From assembly GCA_030770535.1 (NCBI GenBank), contig JASVEC010000012.1, forward strand, positions 248,001 through 312,000: a stretch of DNA of 64,000 nt, in the 5' to 3' direction. Position 1 is the stretch's first letter; each line of letters starts with the position of its first letter. Under the pieces are notes generated by a model. It was given only the letters and a program-made list of their open reading frames with translations, was not told where the DNA came from and did no database searches. Position numbers and translations under genes: made by a program. This DNA comes from Batkoa obscura. Its lineage: Eukaryota; Entomophthoromycota; Entomophthoromycetes; Entomophthorales; Batkoaceae. Below are positions 54,674 through 64,000 of the stretch, one piece after another.

Positions 54674-57252
54674 TGTTTTTATGAAATAATAAGGATTTTA
54701 AATATTAGTTTTTGAAATGTTGTTGATTTACCTTCTAAAACAAATATTTATTCTTATTAATAAGAAATTTTTTTATCTATTATAATTCTTAATAGTATTA
54801 TTATTGATAACATTACTATTATTAGATGGTAGACAGGAGTACCTTTAATAAATAAAACATTATGGGGTTTTGAGTATTTTAGATTAGTATTTTTTATAAA
54901 ATAATTATATTATCATCAATTACAAAACTAATATGAATAAATAATAATTTCAAAATGATTTTGGGGATATTTATATATTATCATAACTAACGCCATTATT
55001 ATTAATAGTAGATAAAGTCTCCCCAAAACTCATTTTAGTTTTATTTTATTTCTATTTTTATCTTTAAATTTAATTCTTTTATTCTTTAATAAGTAGTACT
55101 TATTAGTTATATTAATATTTGAGGGTATTTATCTATCTATTATTGATAACGACATTATTAGTGATAATAATCAATTAGTTTGTTTGAAATTTTATAAAAT
55201 AAAAGTGATAATATTATTCAAAAATATTTTAAATTTTAAATTTATTTAATGAAAATTACTTCCTACAATTAAATAAAAATAAACTTTGATTATATATATT
55301 ATAAATAAAATCTGAACTAATGCCTATTAATGCTTAGACTTTATTACTAGAATTAGATTATAATGTTATTCGGATTGATCATGATTGTTATCTTGTAATT
55401 TTAAACCCTTATCATTTATACAAAATAGATCAAATTTTTTAATAAAATTCTTATAAGTTCGAAACCCCAATATTCTATTTTGTGTCAATAAAAAAATTCA
55501 TATATAAAACATTATGACTATAATTAGTATATTGATAATTTCAGATAGTCATAATTTAATATACTAATAACTTAACACATTAATAATATAATATTTATCA
55601 TATTATAGAAAAAAATAGTATCTTCTATAATAACAAATAAGCAATCAATTGAATTAAAAGTAATAAATAATTTAAAAATAAAATTTTTAAATCAAAAGAG
55701 CTGGTAAGTGTGGTTTACTGTTTATTTATAATGCTAAGATAGTTGGGTTTTATAAATTAGATAACGCCATTTTTTAAAAAGATCCAGAGTTTTATTCTAT
55801 TTGAAATTATTTATTCTAATTATTTTATTATTTGAATAAAATCTCAAAACTATAATAACATTAAATAAAAATTATTGAGATAAAAAAGTAACAATTTAAT
55901 AAATATAATACTAACACCTCTTTTAATTTCAATCTCATGACCTATACTTCACATTATTGTAAGTACCTCCATGATCCTTTTATCTTAGCATAAGCATTAA
56001 CAACCACTCAAATATCAAGCTTTACAGTAAAAACCAAAATTATTTTATTTAAATGCATCTCTAAGTAATTTATTTAATCTTCAAAAAAATTCTACCCAAC
56101 AACCCAAAAATAGCATATATCAAATTAAGTGGGGTAAGTAAGGATCCCTTAACGTTTTTATTCTTTGATTCAATATTAAGGGTACTTTTGATGATGGAAA
56201 ATGAAAATTGAATATTGTGTAAGCTTGGTTTTAAAGAAGAACTCTTATATTAAAGAAGTAGATAACGAGAAAACGATCGGATATTTTTAAAACAAAAAGT
56301 TTTATTAAATATTCTTGATTATTTCATATTTAGATTCAAACTAACAAAGGAGGGATGAGTTCATGAGATATAGTTTAAAATAAGGTTCCATCGAATTTTT
56401 TTTTTATGTTGTTTTAAAATTGAGGAATTGTAATGTTTTAATTATTGTATGATATTATACAAGAAAGTATGAATTTCGATGTTTTATCATTATTTACCTT
56501 CTATTTAAACTAAAAATAAATATTAATAAGTTATTTTACATGTCTTTTAAATTAAAATTATGACTCACCGATCAACCATAACTACTACAACTAAATAATA
56601 AATTATAATTTTAATATATTTATTTTGATAGGATTATCTTAAAGACTAAATGTATTATTATTAATATAACAAAAATATAACAAAAATCTCCTTTGAAATA
56701 AACGCTATGATTTCAGTCTTAGATCACTTTTGATAACACTCTTGTTTAAATCAACCAATTAACTTGATTTCTAACTCATAGACCTCAATGACATTGTAAT
56801 TTTAGTTTTATGAATGGATTATATAAATTAATAGAAAAAAATACTTATAACAAATGCTTATCTAATTCTCACTAACTTAAAATAGCTATATCACCATGAT
56901 ACCTTTGTGGCCAATCGTTATAATAATCTTTGTTGAGTTAAGGGTAAGTTGCCATCATTTTTCAAAATTGGACCAATCTTTTTTTAGCATTTATAAATAT
57001 TTAATGAAATTAAATTAAATGTTCTGGGGTTGAAAAAATAATTACTCCATAAATATTAAAGTTAATGAGTAGTAAATTAATTATGGTAATGATTTTTATA
57101 CGCTATCTAAAAAAAGTATATAAATAAACTCAAAAATCAATTTAAATTTACAAAAAAATTTTAAATTATTTTTTATATATAACTTATATCTCTTATTTGT
57201 TTCCCTTTGTTCTCTTTATTCCCTTTCTTTGTTATTTGTATAATTATTCACT
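54674..57252. other. Gene-poor region with diverged inverted repeats
   Basis: About 2.6 kb, AT-rich. A palindromic unit spans 54959-55028 (TTTTGGGGA...TCCCCAAAA), and related GATAAC(G)-CATTATTA-type strings recur near 54789-54830 and 55140-55175, suggesting old copies of another small repeat. The right end is a pyrimidine-rich leader for the arrestin gene (57185-57240). No gene supported. Confidence 0.4.
54959..55028. repeat. 70-bp palindromic unit with TTTTGGGGA ends
   Basis: The ends TTTTGGGGA and TCCCCAAAA are perfectly inverted over nine bases. The interior is AT-rich with ATTATTATTAATAG. The GGGGA core is like that of the MITE-like family in this window, but the interior is different. 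Confidence 0.5.
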
Positions 57253-58314
57253 ATGTTTTTTTTAAATAATCAAGTTAAAGCGTCAATTGAATTACTAGAA
57301 GATGTTATCAATTTACACGGCGATACTAATGAAAGTCATGGTAATATAATTAAAGGAAGAGTGAAAATTGAAAACAATCTTAATACAACTCCAATAGTAC
57401 AAGATAATGATAAAGGAAGCATTGTTATTCATCAAATGAAGTTAAACTTAGTTGGAAATAATCAAGTTAATTTTACTAATAATCAAAAAAGTTATCAAGC
57501 AAAACAAACTATATTAAATCAATCTTTAGACTTATTACAAGATAATAGAAATAATAACAACAATACAGAAAATGAAGTAACATTAAACCGAGGAATTCAT
57601 TATTTTACTTTCAATTTTTTAATTGAGGGTAACTTAAATAATAGTATTACAATCAAAAATGGTAAATTAACCTATGACATTCAATTACTTTTCCATTATC
57701 TCCCTATGAATTTTAAATTAAATCAACTCTTGCCCATTAAGTTCTATTTGAAATCGAATGCCACTAGACCTATTAACATTCATCGTTTACCTTTACCTAC
57801 CTGTCCAATCATGAATAATATGATTCAATTTACTAACAAGAGCAATGATTTGACTTATAATATTTATTGTTTATCTTCTTGTTTTGGTGATCAAGATCCC
57901 GTGACTGTATTTTTTAACTTCAATTTATTAAATCAAACTGATACTATTGACAGTGTCATTTGTTTAATTAAGCGAGAAATTATTTATAAAAGTGAATATT
58001 CTAATTGTACTAAAACTAAAAATTATATCCTGGACTCCTCTACTGTATTAATCAACAGTAATACTAACTCTATAAATAGTATTAATGAATTTAAAATTGA
58101 TTTAAATATCAACAAAAACCCAAAACAAGATTATTATTATAACTGTAATAACAATTTATTTACAATTAACCATTATTTAAAAATCAAAATTAACTTTAAA
58201 AATAATCAAAAGAATTTATTTTTAAATCATCCCATCTGTTTGTTACCCTTATCCTCAAAAGATACTATCTTAAATAGTTTACCTAACTATGAATTACCCC
58301 CTCCTCCCTTTTAA
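57253..58314 (+). CDS. Alpha-arrestin-like trafficking adaptor
   Basis: Single-exon, 353 aa. It shows the alpha-arrestin (ART/ARRDC) layout. In the N-domain, VKASIELLEDVINLHGD is followed by IKGRVKIE, then LNRGIHYFTFNFLIEGNLNNS and YDIQLLFHYLP; in the C-domain, VTVFFNFNLLNQTDTIDSV is followed by CLIKREIIYK. The chain ends in LPNYELPPPPF, an LPxY/PY-like motif of the kind that recruits Nedd4/Rsp5-family ubiquitin ligases. Such adaptors select plasma-membrane transporters for ubiquitination and endocytosis. It is short, lacks the long tail of many fungal members, and is rich in Asn. The stop is only 95 bp from the stop of the convergent gene downstream. Confidence 0.78.
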   Translation: MFFLNNQVKASIELLEDVINLHGDTNESHGNIIKGRVKIENNLNTTPIVQDNDKGSIVIHQMKLNLVGNNQVNFTNNQKSYQAKQTILNQSLDLLQDNRNNNNNTENEVTLNRGIHYFTFNFLIEGNLNNSITIKNGKLTYDIQLLFHYLPMNFKLNQLLPIKFYLKSNATRPINIHRLPLPTCPIMNNMIQFTNKSNDLTYNIYCLSSCFGDQDPVTVFFNFNLLNQTDTIDSVICLIKREIIYKSEYSNCTKTKNYILDSSTVLINSNTNSINSINEFKIDLNINKNPKQDYYYNCNNNLFTINHYLKIKINFKNNQKNLFLNHPICLLPLSSKDTILNSLPNYELPPPPF

Positions 58315-58409
58315 TTAATACTAATAAATTTAATTATTTAATTAACTTATTATTTTATTCTATATTTTATTTATTATTATTAATTATTATTACTTTACGT
58401 TGTCTTATT
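58315..58409. terminator. Short spacer between convergent stops
   Basis: 95 bp of almost pure A/T between two convergent genes. Both transcripts must end here or overlap; no distinct poly(A) signal can be singled out. Confidence 0.4.
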
Positions 58410-60446
58410 TTATATTTTACTACTATTACTCTCTAATGATTCCCATAAAAGATCTATTAAATTTAATAAATTAAATTGAAATAGATATTTATCTACATTA
58501 ACATCAGGCAATAATATTTCAAAACATTGAATCAAATAAAAATAACTCATGTTTAATGGCAATTGATTAATTAAGTATATCATTCTTTTCTTGTCATTAA
58601 ACTTTATAAATGTATAGTATATAATTTTTAATTGCTCACTACTATACTTTATACTCTTACTATCCTCTATATTATTATTATTATCATTATTATACTCCAT
58701 AGAATACTTATTAACATCTTGAATCAATTCAGCTAAAAACTGTTTACTATCAATTAGTTGATAAATTACCTCTAATCTATCAAACTTAAATAACAATTCT
58801 AAATCCTCCGCTGTAACCTCATTGACGTCAACAGTCTCTTCATTAGCCAACTTAAAATACAACCACATTCTATTATTCATTTGTAAATTTAAACTTCTAA
58901 CTGTAATACCAAACTCCTCCTTCCTAGTCTTCTTCTCTATATAACTATCAATCAAATTCATAATCAATTTTTCTTTTGTGATTTTAAATTTTGGTAAATA
59001 AAATAAGTATTTTTTTAATAATTCTTGTTTCCCTTTAAAACTATACTTTTGGTTCATAATTAAACTTTCTATTAATTTATAATTTTTATTCTTAATTCCC
59101 ATTTCTTCTATTATTTCTATAATTTCATTGTTTTTAATTTGTTGGATTAATTTAACTAAATTGAAGTCGTTATATAATTTATGTTTTATCTCATTGCTTT
59201 TCTCTATATTACTATTCTTATCCTCCGTCAATAACTCCAAATTCATATTAAAGGACTCCAAAAGCATTTGATATTCCTGATGATTATACAACTCCGATAA
59301 CAAATTGATTTGAATCTTCCCATCATTTAATCCTCTAATCTTAGCTAATTTCAATAAATATTCTACTTTATCTAGTTGTTTATTCCTAATCAACGCTATG
59401 CAACAATTAGTGACAATCTGTTCATTAATCAGTCCTGGATATTGCTCCCATAACTCAATTAATTCTTCAAAATAATTCCATTTAATACAATGTAAAAATA
59501 TTAAATTCAAGTGATTGCAATCTAATATCACATTCTCAAACGCTTCCATTCTTTCATAATTGACTTGATATTTAGCTGGGTTTAATTCACTGGGTTTGAC
59601 CTCCTGGGTCTTTATTGTACTATTAATTAATTGAAATACCAATTGAATATCCACTTGCATATTATTATTATATAAGTAATACTCTAATACATTATAGTAA
59701 ACTTCATTAATATATTTTGGATAATCTTTAAAACAATAAACTTCTTCCCAATTTAACTTAAATCCTTTGGTTTTTTGTAAAAATAAAAAATAGCGATATT
59801 CTAACTCCAATTCCTTACTTAACTCTTTATTTTTTCTAATACTGTATTCAATCAATTGTAAATCATTTTCATCAAATTTCTTATGTTGCTTCATCAAGTC
59901 CAGCAATGATTTCATCTCGGTTTCATCTCCTTTCCATTCCTTGTTGACTTTGATCTCCATTACCCATTTCCTCACCACTTTATCGAGTAATTTATTGTAA
60001 AAAATAATATGCTTACCTTTCTCCATCGTCTTCGCAATATCCACATAATCGAACCCCAAATTCACCATAGTATCTATCAACAAGGCAAAATTAAATGGTA
60101 ACAACTTAGCCACGTCAATAATCTCTAAAATCCCCTCTATCCTCTTTCTATCCCCATTAATCCTCTTATCTTCTAATAATCGATTATAGAATAGATTTAA
60201 TATATTTTTATCTCTCAAATTTAATGGGTTATAATTCGATTGTAATTTAGTTATTTGCTGTAGGATGGAGTCATATTCTTTGTATACAATGGAGCTATTG
60301 AGATGATGGTAATCGGAAGTTAAATTTTGTAACTCTTTTTTCATTAAACTGATGTTGTGGGCACTTCTTAAAGTTGTTAAGTTGGGTTGTAATTTTATAC
60401 TGTTAATAACTGCTATCAATATCCGTGGTTGATATAATAGTTTCAT
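58410..60446 (-). CDS. Large helical-repeat protein, probably mitochondrial
   Basis: 678 aa from the first ATG at 60446. The reading frame stays open slightly further upstream but only from a non-ATG codon. The N-terminus MKLLYQPRILIAVINSIKLQ is basic, hydrophobic and free of acidic residues, fitting a mitochondrial presequence. The rest is predicted to be all alpha-helical, made of amphipathic pairs (for example LNLIFLHCIKWNYFEELIEL and IVTNCCIALIRNKQLDKVEY then LLKLAKIRG). Their 33-37-residue spacing resembles degenerate pentatricopeptide repeats. Proteins of this type in fungi usually bind mitochondrial RNAs and support translation or stability of specific messages. No catalytic motif is visible. 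The family assignment is inference. Confidence 0.65.
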   Translation of the reverse strand: MKLLYQPRILIAVINSIKLQPNLTTLRSAHNISLMKKELQNLTSDYHHLNSSIVYKEYDSILQQITKLQSNYNPLNLRDKNILNLFYNRLLEDKRINGDRKRIEGILEIIDVAKLLPFNFALLIDTMVNLGFDYVDIAKTMEKGKHIIFYNKLLDKVVRKWVMEIKVNKEWKGDETEMKSLLDLMKQHKKFDENDLQLIEYSIRKNKELSKELELEYRYFLFLQKTKGFKLNWEEVYCFKDYPKYINEVYYNVLEYYLYNNNMQVDIQLVFQLINSTIKTQEVKPSELNPAKYQVNYERMEAFENVILDCNHLNLIFLHCIKWNYFEELIELWEQYPGLINEQIVTNCCIALIRNKQLDKVEYLLKLAKIRGLNDGKIQINLLSELYNHQEYQMLLESFNMNLELLTEDKNSNIEKSNEIKHKLYNDFNLVKLIQQIKNNEIIEIIEEMGIKNKNYKLIESLIMNQKYSFKGKQELLKKYLFYLPKFKITKEKLIMNLIDSYIEKKTRKEEFGITVRSLNLQMNNRMWLYFKLANEETVDVNEVTAEDLELLFKFDRLEVIYQLIDSKQFLAELIQDVNKYSMEYNNDNNNNIEDSKSIKYSSEQLKIIYYTFIKFNDKKRMIYLINQLPLNMSYFYLIQCFEILLPDVNVDKYLFQFNLLNLIDLLWESLESNSSKI

Positions 60447-61492
60447 TTTTGGGAGTTCTTTTCTTTTTGTAAGACGATGTAATAAAAAATAATTTAATTT
60501 TTGTAAAATTGGAATCACTCAACCAAGTTGCAGAGATTTAAACTTTGCAATAAAGATTTGAGCATTCTTCTACACTGGAACATAAAACCTTTGAAATCAA
60601 GTAAATTATAACTTTTTTTAATTAGACAATTGGTAGCCAAAGCTGCAAATTTTTTAAATATACCAGTGGATTTCATAAGCTAATAAATATCATTGGTAGT
60701 TTGATTGAAATCTCGCCAATTGAACCAATCACTTTGGACTATTTTTAATTTTTGCTAAATATCCCTAAGCTAAGAACTTCACTGTGTATTTAAAACTCAA
60801 TTTTTGGTACTTTACAAACTACAGCTGTTGAATTTAAATTTAAATTGTTACATATTATCTGTAATGTTATTGATTATTATATGCTATTTAAACCATGAAT
60901 ATTATTGTAATGTTGATGTTTATGCAGGAATTGGATAAGGGACTTACAGATGTTAACAATTCAATAAAATTCAAAACAGTCGAGTTACTAACTGAGCTTG
61001 ATGTCAAGTTATATTTACCTCTCCAAGCTTCAGATTGTTTATAAGATATTGCTGATAATGACTTTATCAGTTGGGGTATAATTCTATTAAACTTGGATCG
61101 TTAATAATGATCAAGCTTGATTACGTTTGCTATTTATAGAGTAGTAAAGTATGCCCCCCCCCATTATAATAAAAACTTTAAAAACCATAATCTTTATAAT
61201 CTTTAGGATTGTTTTAAATTTTGTCAATATAATTAAGTGTGGGCTATTGTAATAGCTCATAGATAAGATTTAGGCTTATCATTATTGAATTTACAATGGC
61301 CTATTGCAGGGGGGATTATGTAATGGCCTTGAGTCAATCATTTAAGTCTCTGCGAAATGGATTTGTAAAGATTTTCCATTTAGATTTTTGTCAGTTTAAA
61401 AACTAAGACATGAGGGCTATATTTTAAACGCTATTGTTAATTTTGAATAAATATTAACTCATAACTTGCATTGTATGAACCAAATTATTAAA
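60447..61492. other. Intergenic region
   Basis: About 1 kb without a gene. It contains a homopolymer run of nine C at about 61154-61162 and a GGGGGG run at about 61309-61314, notable in such AT-rich DNA, and direct copies of AATGGCCT on both sides of the G run. Confidence 0.4.
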
Positions 61493-61592
61493 TGGGGGTA
61501 TTTTTTTTGGTTCATCACTTTTTCCATCTTTTAAGCGCTATTTGAGCAGAAAGATTGTTAGTAAAATTCTTAAACACAAAAATACATCCCCA
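61493..61592 (-). mobile_element. MITE-like inverted-repeat element, copy I
   Basis: Reverse orientation, 100 bp from TGGGGGTATTTTTTTTGG to AAATACATCCCCA with the full family interior including CTTTTAAGCGCTATTTGAG. The flanks match only partly as a target duplication. Confidence 0.82.
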
Positions 61593-61984
61593 TATGCTAT
61601 TTTTATTAATTCAAATTTATGTTAGTTATATAAACTAAGACTTTTTGGTTTATGGCTAATTAACTAAGCAAGAACTGCTTTTAACTCTAACTATTGAGTA
61701 TTAACTTTCATATTTACTTAATAAATATTAAAACTTAAATTTTCAGTTATTTTTATAAACTTTTTAAATAAAAGCTTGTATTTTGCTTTTACTTTGAATT
61801 ATATAAATATTTTATTAATTTTAAAATATGTTATGTAAAAAACTTTTTATTAAAAAAAATATTTTTTTATTTTTTAATTTAGATTTTTTAATAACTTTTT
61901 TTAAAACTTGCATTTTAAATTTTAGCAATATTTTGTTTTTTGTAAAAATTATAATTCATTTATTATCAAATATAAAAAATTTAC
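61593..61984. other. Spacer between two copies of the MITE-like family
   Basis: 392 bp of very AT-rich DNA. The open stretch that begins here at 61828 runs through the next repeat copy and is not a gene. Confidence 0.5.
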
Positions 61985-62085
61985 TGAGGGTGTTTTTTTT
62001 GGTTTCATCACTTTTTCCATCTTTTAAGCGCTATTTTAGTGGAAAAACTGTTAGTAAAATTCTTAAACAAAAAAATATATCCCCA
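61985..62085 (-). mobile_element. MITE-like inverted-repeat element, copy J
   Basis: Reverse orientation, 101 bp from TGAGGGTGTTTTTTTTGG to AAATATATCCCCA. The interior is nearly identical to copy I, which lies 0.4 kb away in the same orientation. TACT flanks both sides if the end is set one base further in. Confidence 0.8.
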
Positions 62086-62315
62086 TACTGCAAATTTTTT
62101 TATTTTTTTAATATTAAACTTTAACTAAAAATAAATGACTGATTTTTTAAAAATTCATTTTTACTGAGTTGCTATAATCGGAACGAAAAGTTAGGCTCTG
62201 AGCTTAACCAATGATCCATTGAAATTTCTTCCAAAATATTCAATGTCATCATAATTTCAATAATTTAATTCATTGAACTTTTTACATTAATTGAAGCAAC
62301 AAGACGATAAAAAAA
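62086..62315 (+). promoter_or_regulatory. Upstream region of the AP-3 mu gene
   Basis: 230 bp between repeat copy J and the start codon, with an A-tract directly before the ATG. No TATA or CCAAT element is clear. Confidence 0.35.
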
Positions 62316-64000
62316 ATGGAAAGTTTATATATTATTAAAAGAGAGAGCGGGTAAGTATGATTATTATCATTAACAAATAAGGATATTTTAACTAATATTA
62401 ATATTAATATTAATTTGTATTCTATTAAATAGAATTATATTAATTGAAAAACATTGGAAAAAAGGAATAGCTACTCATTTAATAACTCAATTTTATAATA
62501 ATTATTTAAAAAATAAACCATTAGAACCAATTTATAATCAATATCAATGTTTATTTTTACCAATATTAATTAATGAATTCATATTCTTGGCTGTTAATGA
62601 AAAAGAAGGTAAATATATTATTATTATTATTATTATTATTATTAGTTTTAATATAACGAACTATTTTACTTAATTGACTTAATTAGCTCCTCCATTGATG
62701 GTGATTGAATTTTTATATAAAATTATTGAAGTATTAAAATTATATATTGGGGATATTAATGAATTTAATTTAAAAGAAAATTATGTGATTATTTATCAAG
62801 TAAGCAAAAGAATATTAATAATTTGATTTGATTTAGTTTAATTAATTATTCAATGTTAAACTAATAAAACAAAAATATATTTAGTTATTAGAAGAAATGA
62901 TTGATTATGGATTTCCATTAATAACAGATAGTAATAATTTAAAAGGAATAATAACACCACCAACGATGATTAATAAAGTGATTTCAAAAGTTACGGGTGT
63001 ATCAAAGTAAGTTTTTTTATTTTTTTTATTAATTCATATTGTTTTATTTATTATTATTGTTTATATTTACATTTCAATAGTACACATGATAAATTATTAA
63101 CTGGTTCTTTATCAAATATTGCTTGGCGTAAAAATGGAATTGTTTATAAAAGTAATGAAATTTATTTTGACATTGTGGAAGAAATTGATGCTATTTTAGC
63201 AAAGTAAGTTATTATTGTTATTATAAAATAGTGTATAATATATTGTTAATTATTTATTTATTAGTGATGGTACTATTGTTTCAAGTGAAATTCACGGTAG
63301 TATATTAGCTAGCTGTAGATTAAGTGGTAAATATCAATTTAGTTATCGATTAGTATTATAATAGAATAGAATATAAACTAATAATCTAATTTAAGGTATG
63401 CCTGATTTAACTATATCATTTAATCGAGTAGATGTAATTGATGATTTTTCATTTCATCCATGTGTACGGTAAGTGATTACATATATAATAATATTATATT
63501 ATATTATTTATTTTTATCTAATTTATATTTATTTAATTTAGTCATGATAAATTTCAATTAAATAAAATATTAAATTTTATACCACCAGATGGACAATTTA
63601 AACTAATGAGCTATCGTACTACATTAAGTTCATATCAATTTATACCAATTACAATAACTAGTAAAATTCATAAAGTTGGGGAAGGAGGTAAAGTTCATTT
63701 TCTATTTTATAATAATTAGAATATAATATATATATTGTTAATTAGGTCGATTTGAAATTATAATGCATCCTAAATTTCCACAAAATAAAATGATTGAAAA
63801 TATTCTATTTGGTTTTAAATTCAATCATCAAGATATTAATAATATCATTGCTCATCCCAATATTGGTACTTTTATGTTAGATTATCAAGAACAAGTAAGT
63901 TTTAAATTTATAATATTTATAATATTAATTTATTGATTATTTTTTTATTTTTTTAGAATTTAATATGGAAAATTGAAAAATTAAATCCAAAAGATAAAGT
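62316..64000 (+). CDS. APM3: AP-3 adaptor complex mu subunit (5' part)
   Basis: Ten exons fall in the window: 62316-62350, 62433-62608, 62687-62799, 62885-63006, 63081-63203, 63265-63326, 63396-63468, 63542-63687, 63746-63894 and from 63957 on; the gene continues beyond the end. The start MESLYIIKRESGIILIEKHW matches the longin fold of AP mu chains. Then come YQLLEEMIDYGFPLIT, the linker with NIAWRKNGIVYKSNEIYFDI and the mu-homology domain (GSILASCRLSGMPDLTISFN, then FSFHPCVRHDKF and FIPPDGQFKLMSYR). The SGMPDLTISF and VRHDKF blocks favour AP-3 over AP-1 or AP-2. AP-3 sorts cargo from Golgi or endosomes to the vacuole/lysosome, with mu binding tyrosine signals. Intron 2 contains an (ATT)n run. 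Confidence 0.9.

Noticed and set aside
54325-57252. Possible C-terminal exons of SEC15
   Set aside because: Only AT-rich DNA, one repeat copy and palindromes are present.
61828-62124. Phe/Leu-rich open frame of about 98 codons
   Set aside because: It reads straight through repeat copy J and reflects poly-T DNA.
1-64000. tRNA, rRNA, CRISPR or bacterial-type operon features
   Set aside because: I looked by eye for tRNA-like cloverleaf and T-loop sequences and for regular spacer arrays and saw none; the DNA is eukaryotic with spliced genes.

Overview
The window is very AT-rich eukaryotic DNA with short spliceosomal introns, mostly 44-60 nt with GTAAGT-like donors and TAG/AAG acceptors. Gene content is fungal: an RTT109-type histone acetyltransferase, three Zn2Cys6 zinc-cluster proteins, a LisH/Q-rich regulator of the Flo8/Som1 kind, a Pho80-like cyclin, IRC3 and mitochondrial MSH1. 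Retention of ribosomal protein eL28, which Saccharomyces lacks, together with base composition, small introns and the F-box and zinc-cluster genes, suggests an early-diverging fungus. My best guess is a Conidiobolus-like member of Entomophthoromycotina. That placement is inference.

Layout. 0-6.4 kb: RTT109, a Zn2Cys6/MHR transcription factor, an F-box/LRR-like protein and RPS8 (eS8). 6.4-16.9 kb: gene-poor, with a small secreted protein, a PRMT3-like zinc-finger protein without a methyltransferase domain, a broken secreted class-3 lipase gene split by a small inverted-repeat element carrying TTAGGG repeats, and a short Zn2Cys6 protein. 17-24.3 kb: the LisH regulator, 11-exon MSH1 and eL28. 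24.3-35.2 kb: mostly noncoding, with a cyclin and a second short Zn2Cys6 paralogue. 35.3-44.8 kb: two long reverse-strand genes in tandem, URB1 (2075 aa from 5 exons) and IRC3 (662 aa from 12 exons). 47-54.3 kb: a divergent protein disulfide isomerase, a probable GPI-anchored YcnI-like copper protein and a SEC15-like gene that stops halfway. 57.2-64 kb: an alpha-arrestin, a large probable mitochondrial helical-repeat protein and the 5' part of the AP-3 mu subunit gene.

Functions. Several genes are housekeeping: ribosome synthesis and structure (URB1, RPS8, eL28), mitochondrial genome upkeep (MSH1, IRC3, perhaps the helical-repeat protein) and membrane traffic (SEC15-like, AP-3 mu, alpha-arrestin). 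They are interspersed with lineage-specific regulators and secreted proteins. I see no gene cluster with one shared pathway.

The main non-genic signal is a family of about 100-bp miniature inverted-repeat elements: nine near-complete copies and one truncated copy, in both orientations, all outside genes. Several are flanked by an apparent ATNT target duplication. Exon structures were worked out by hand from splice signals and reading frame. All multi-exon models named here keep an open frame, but none is confirmed by transcripts.
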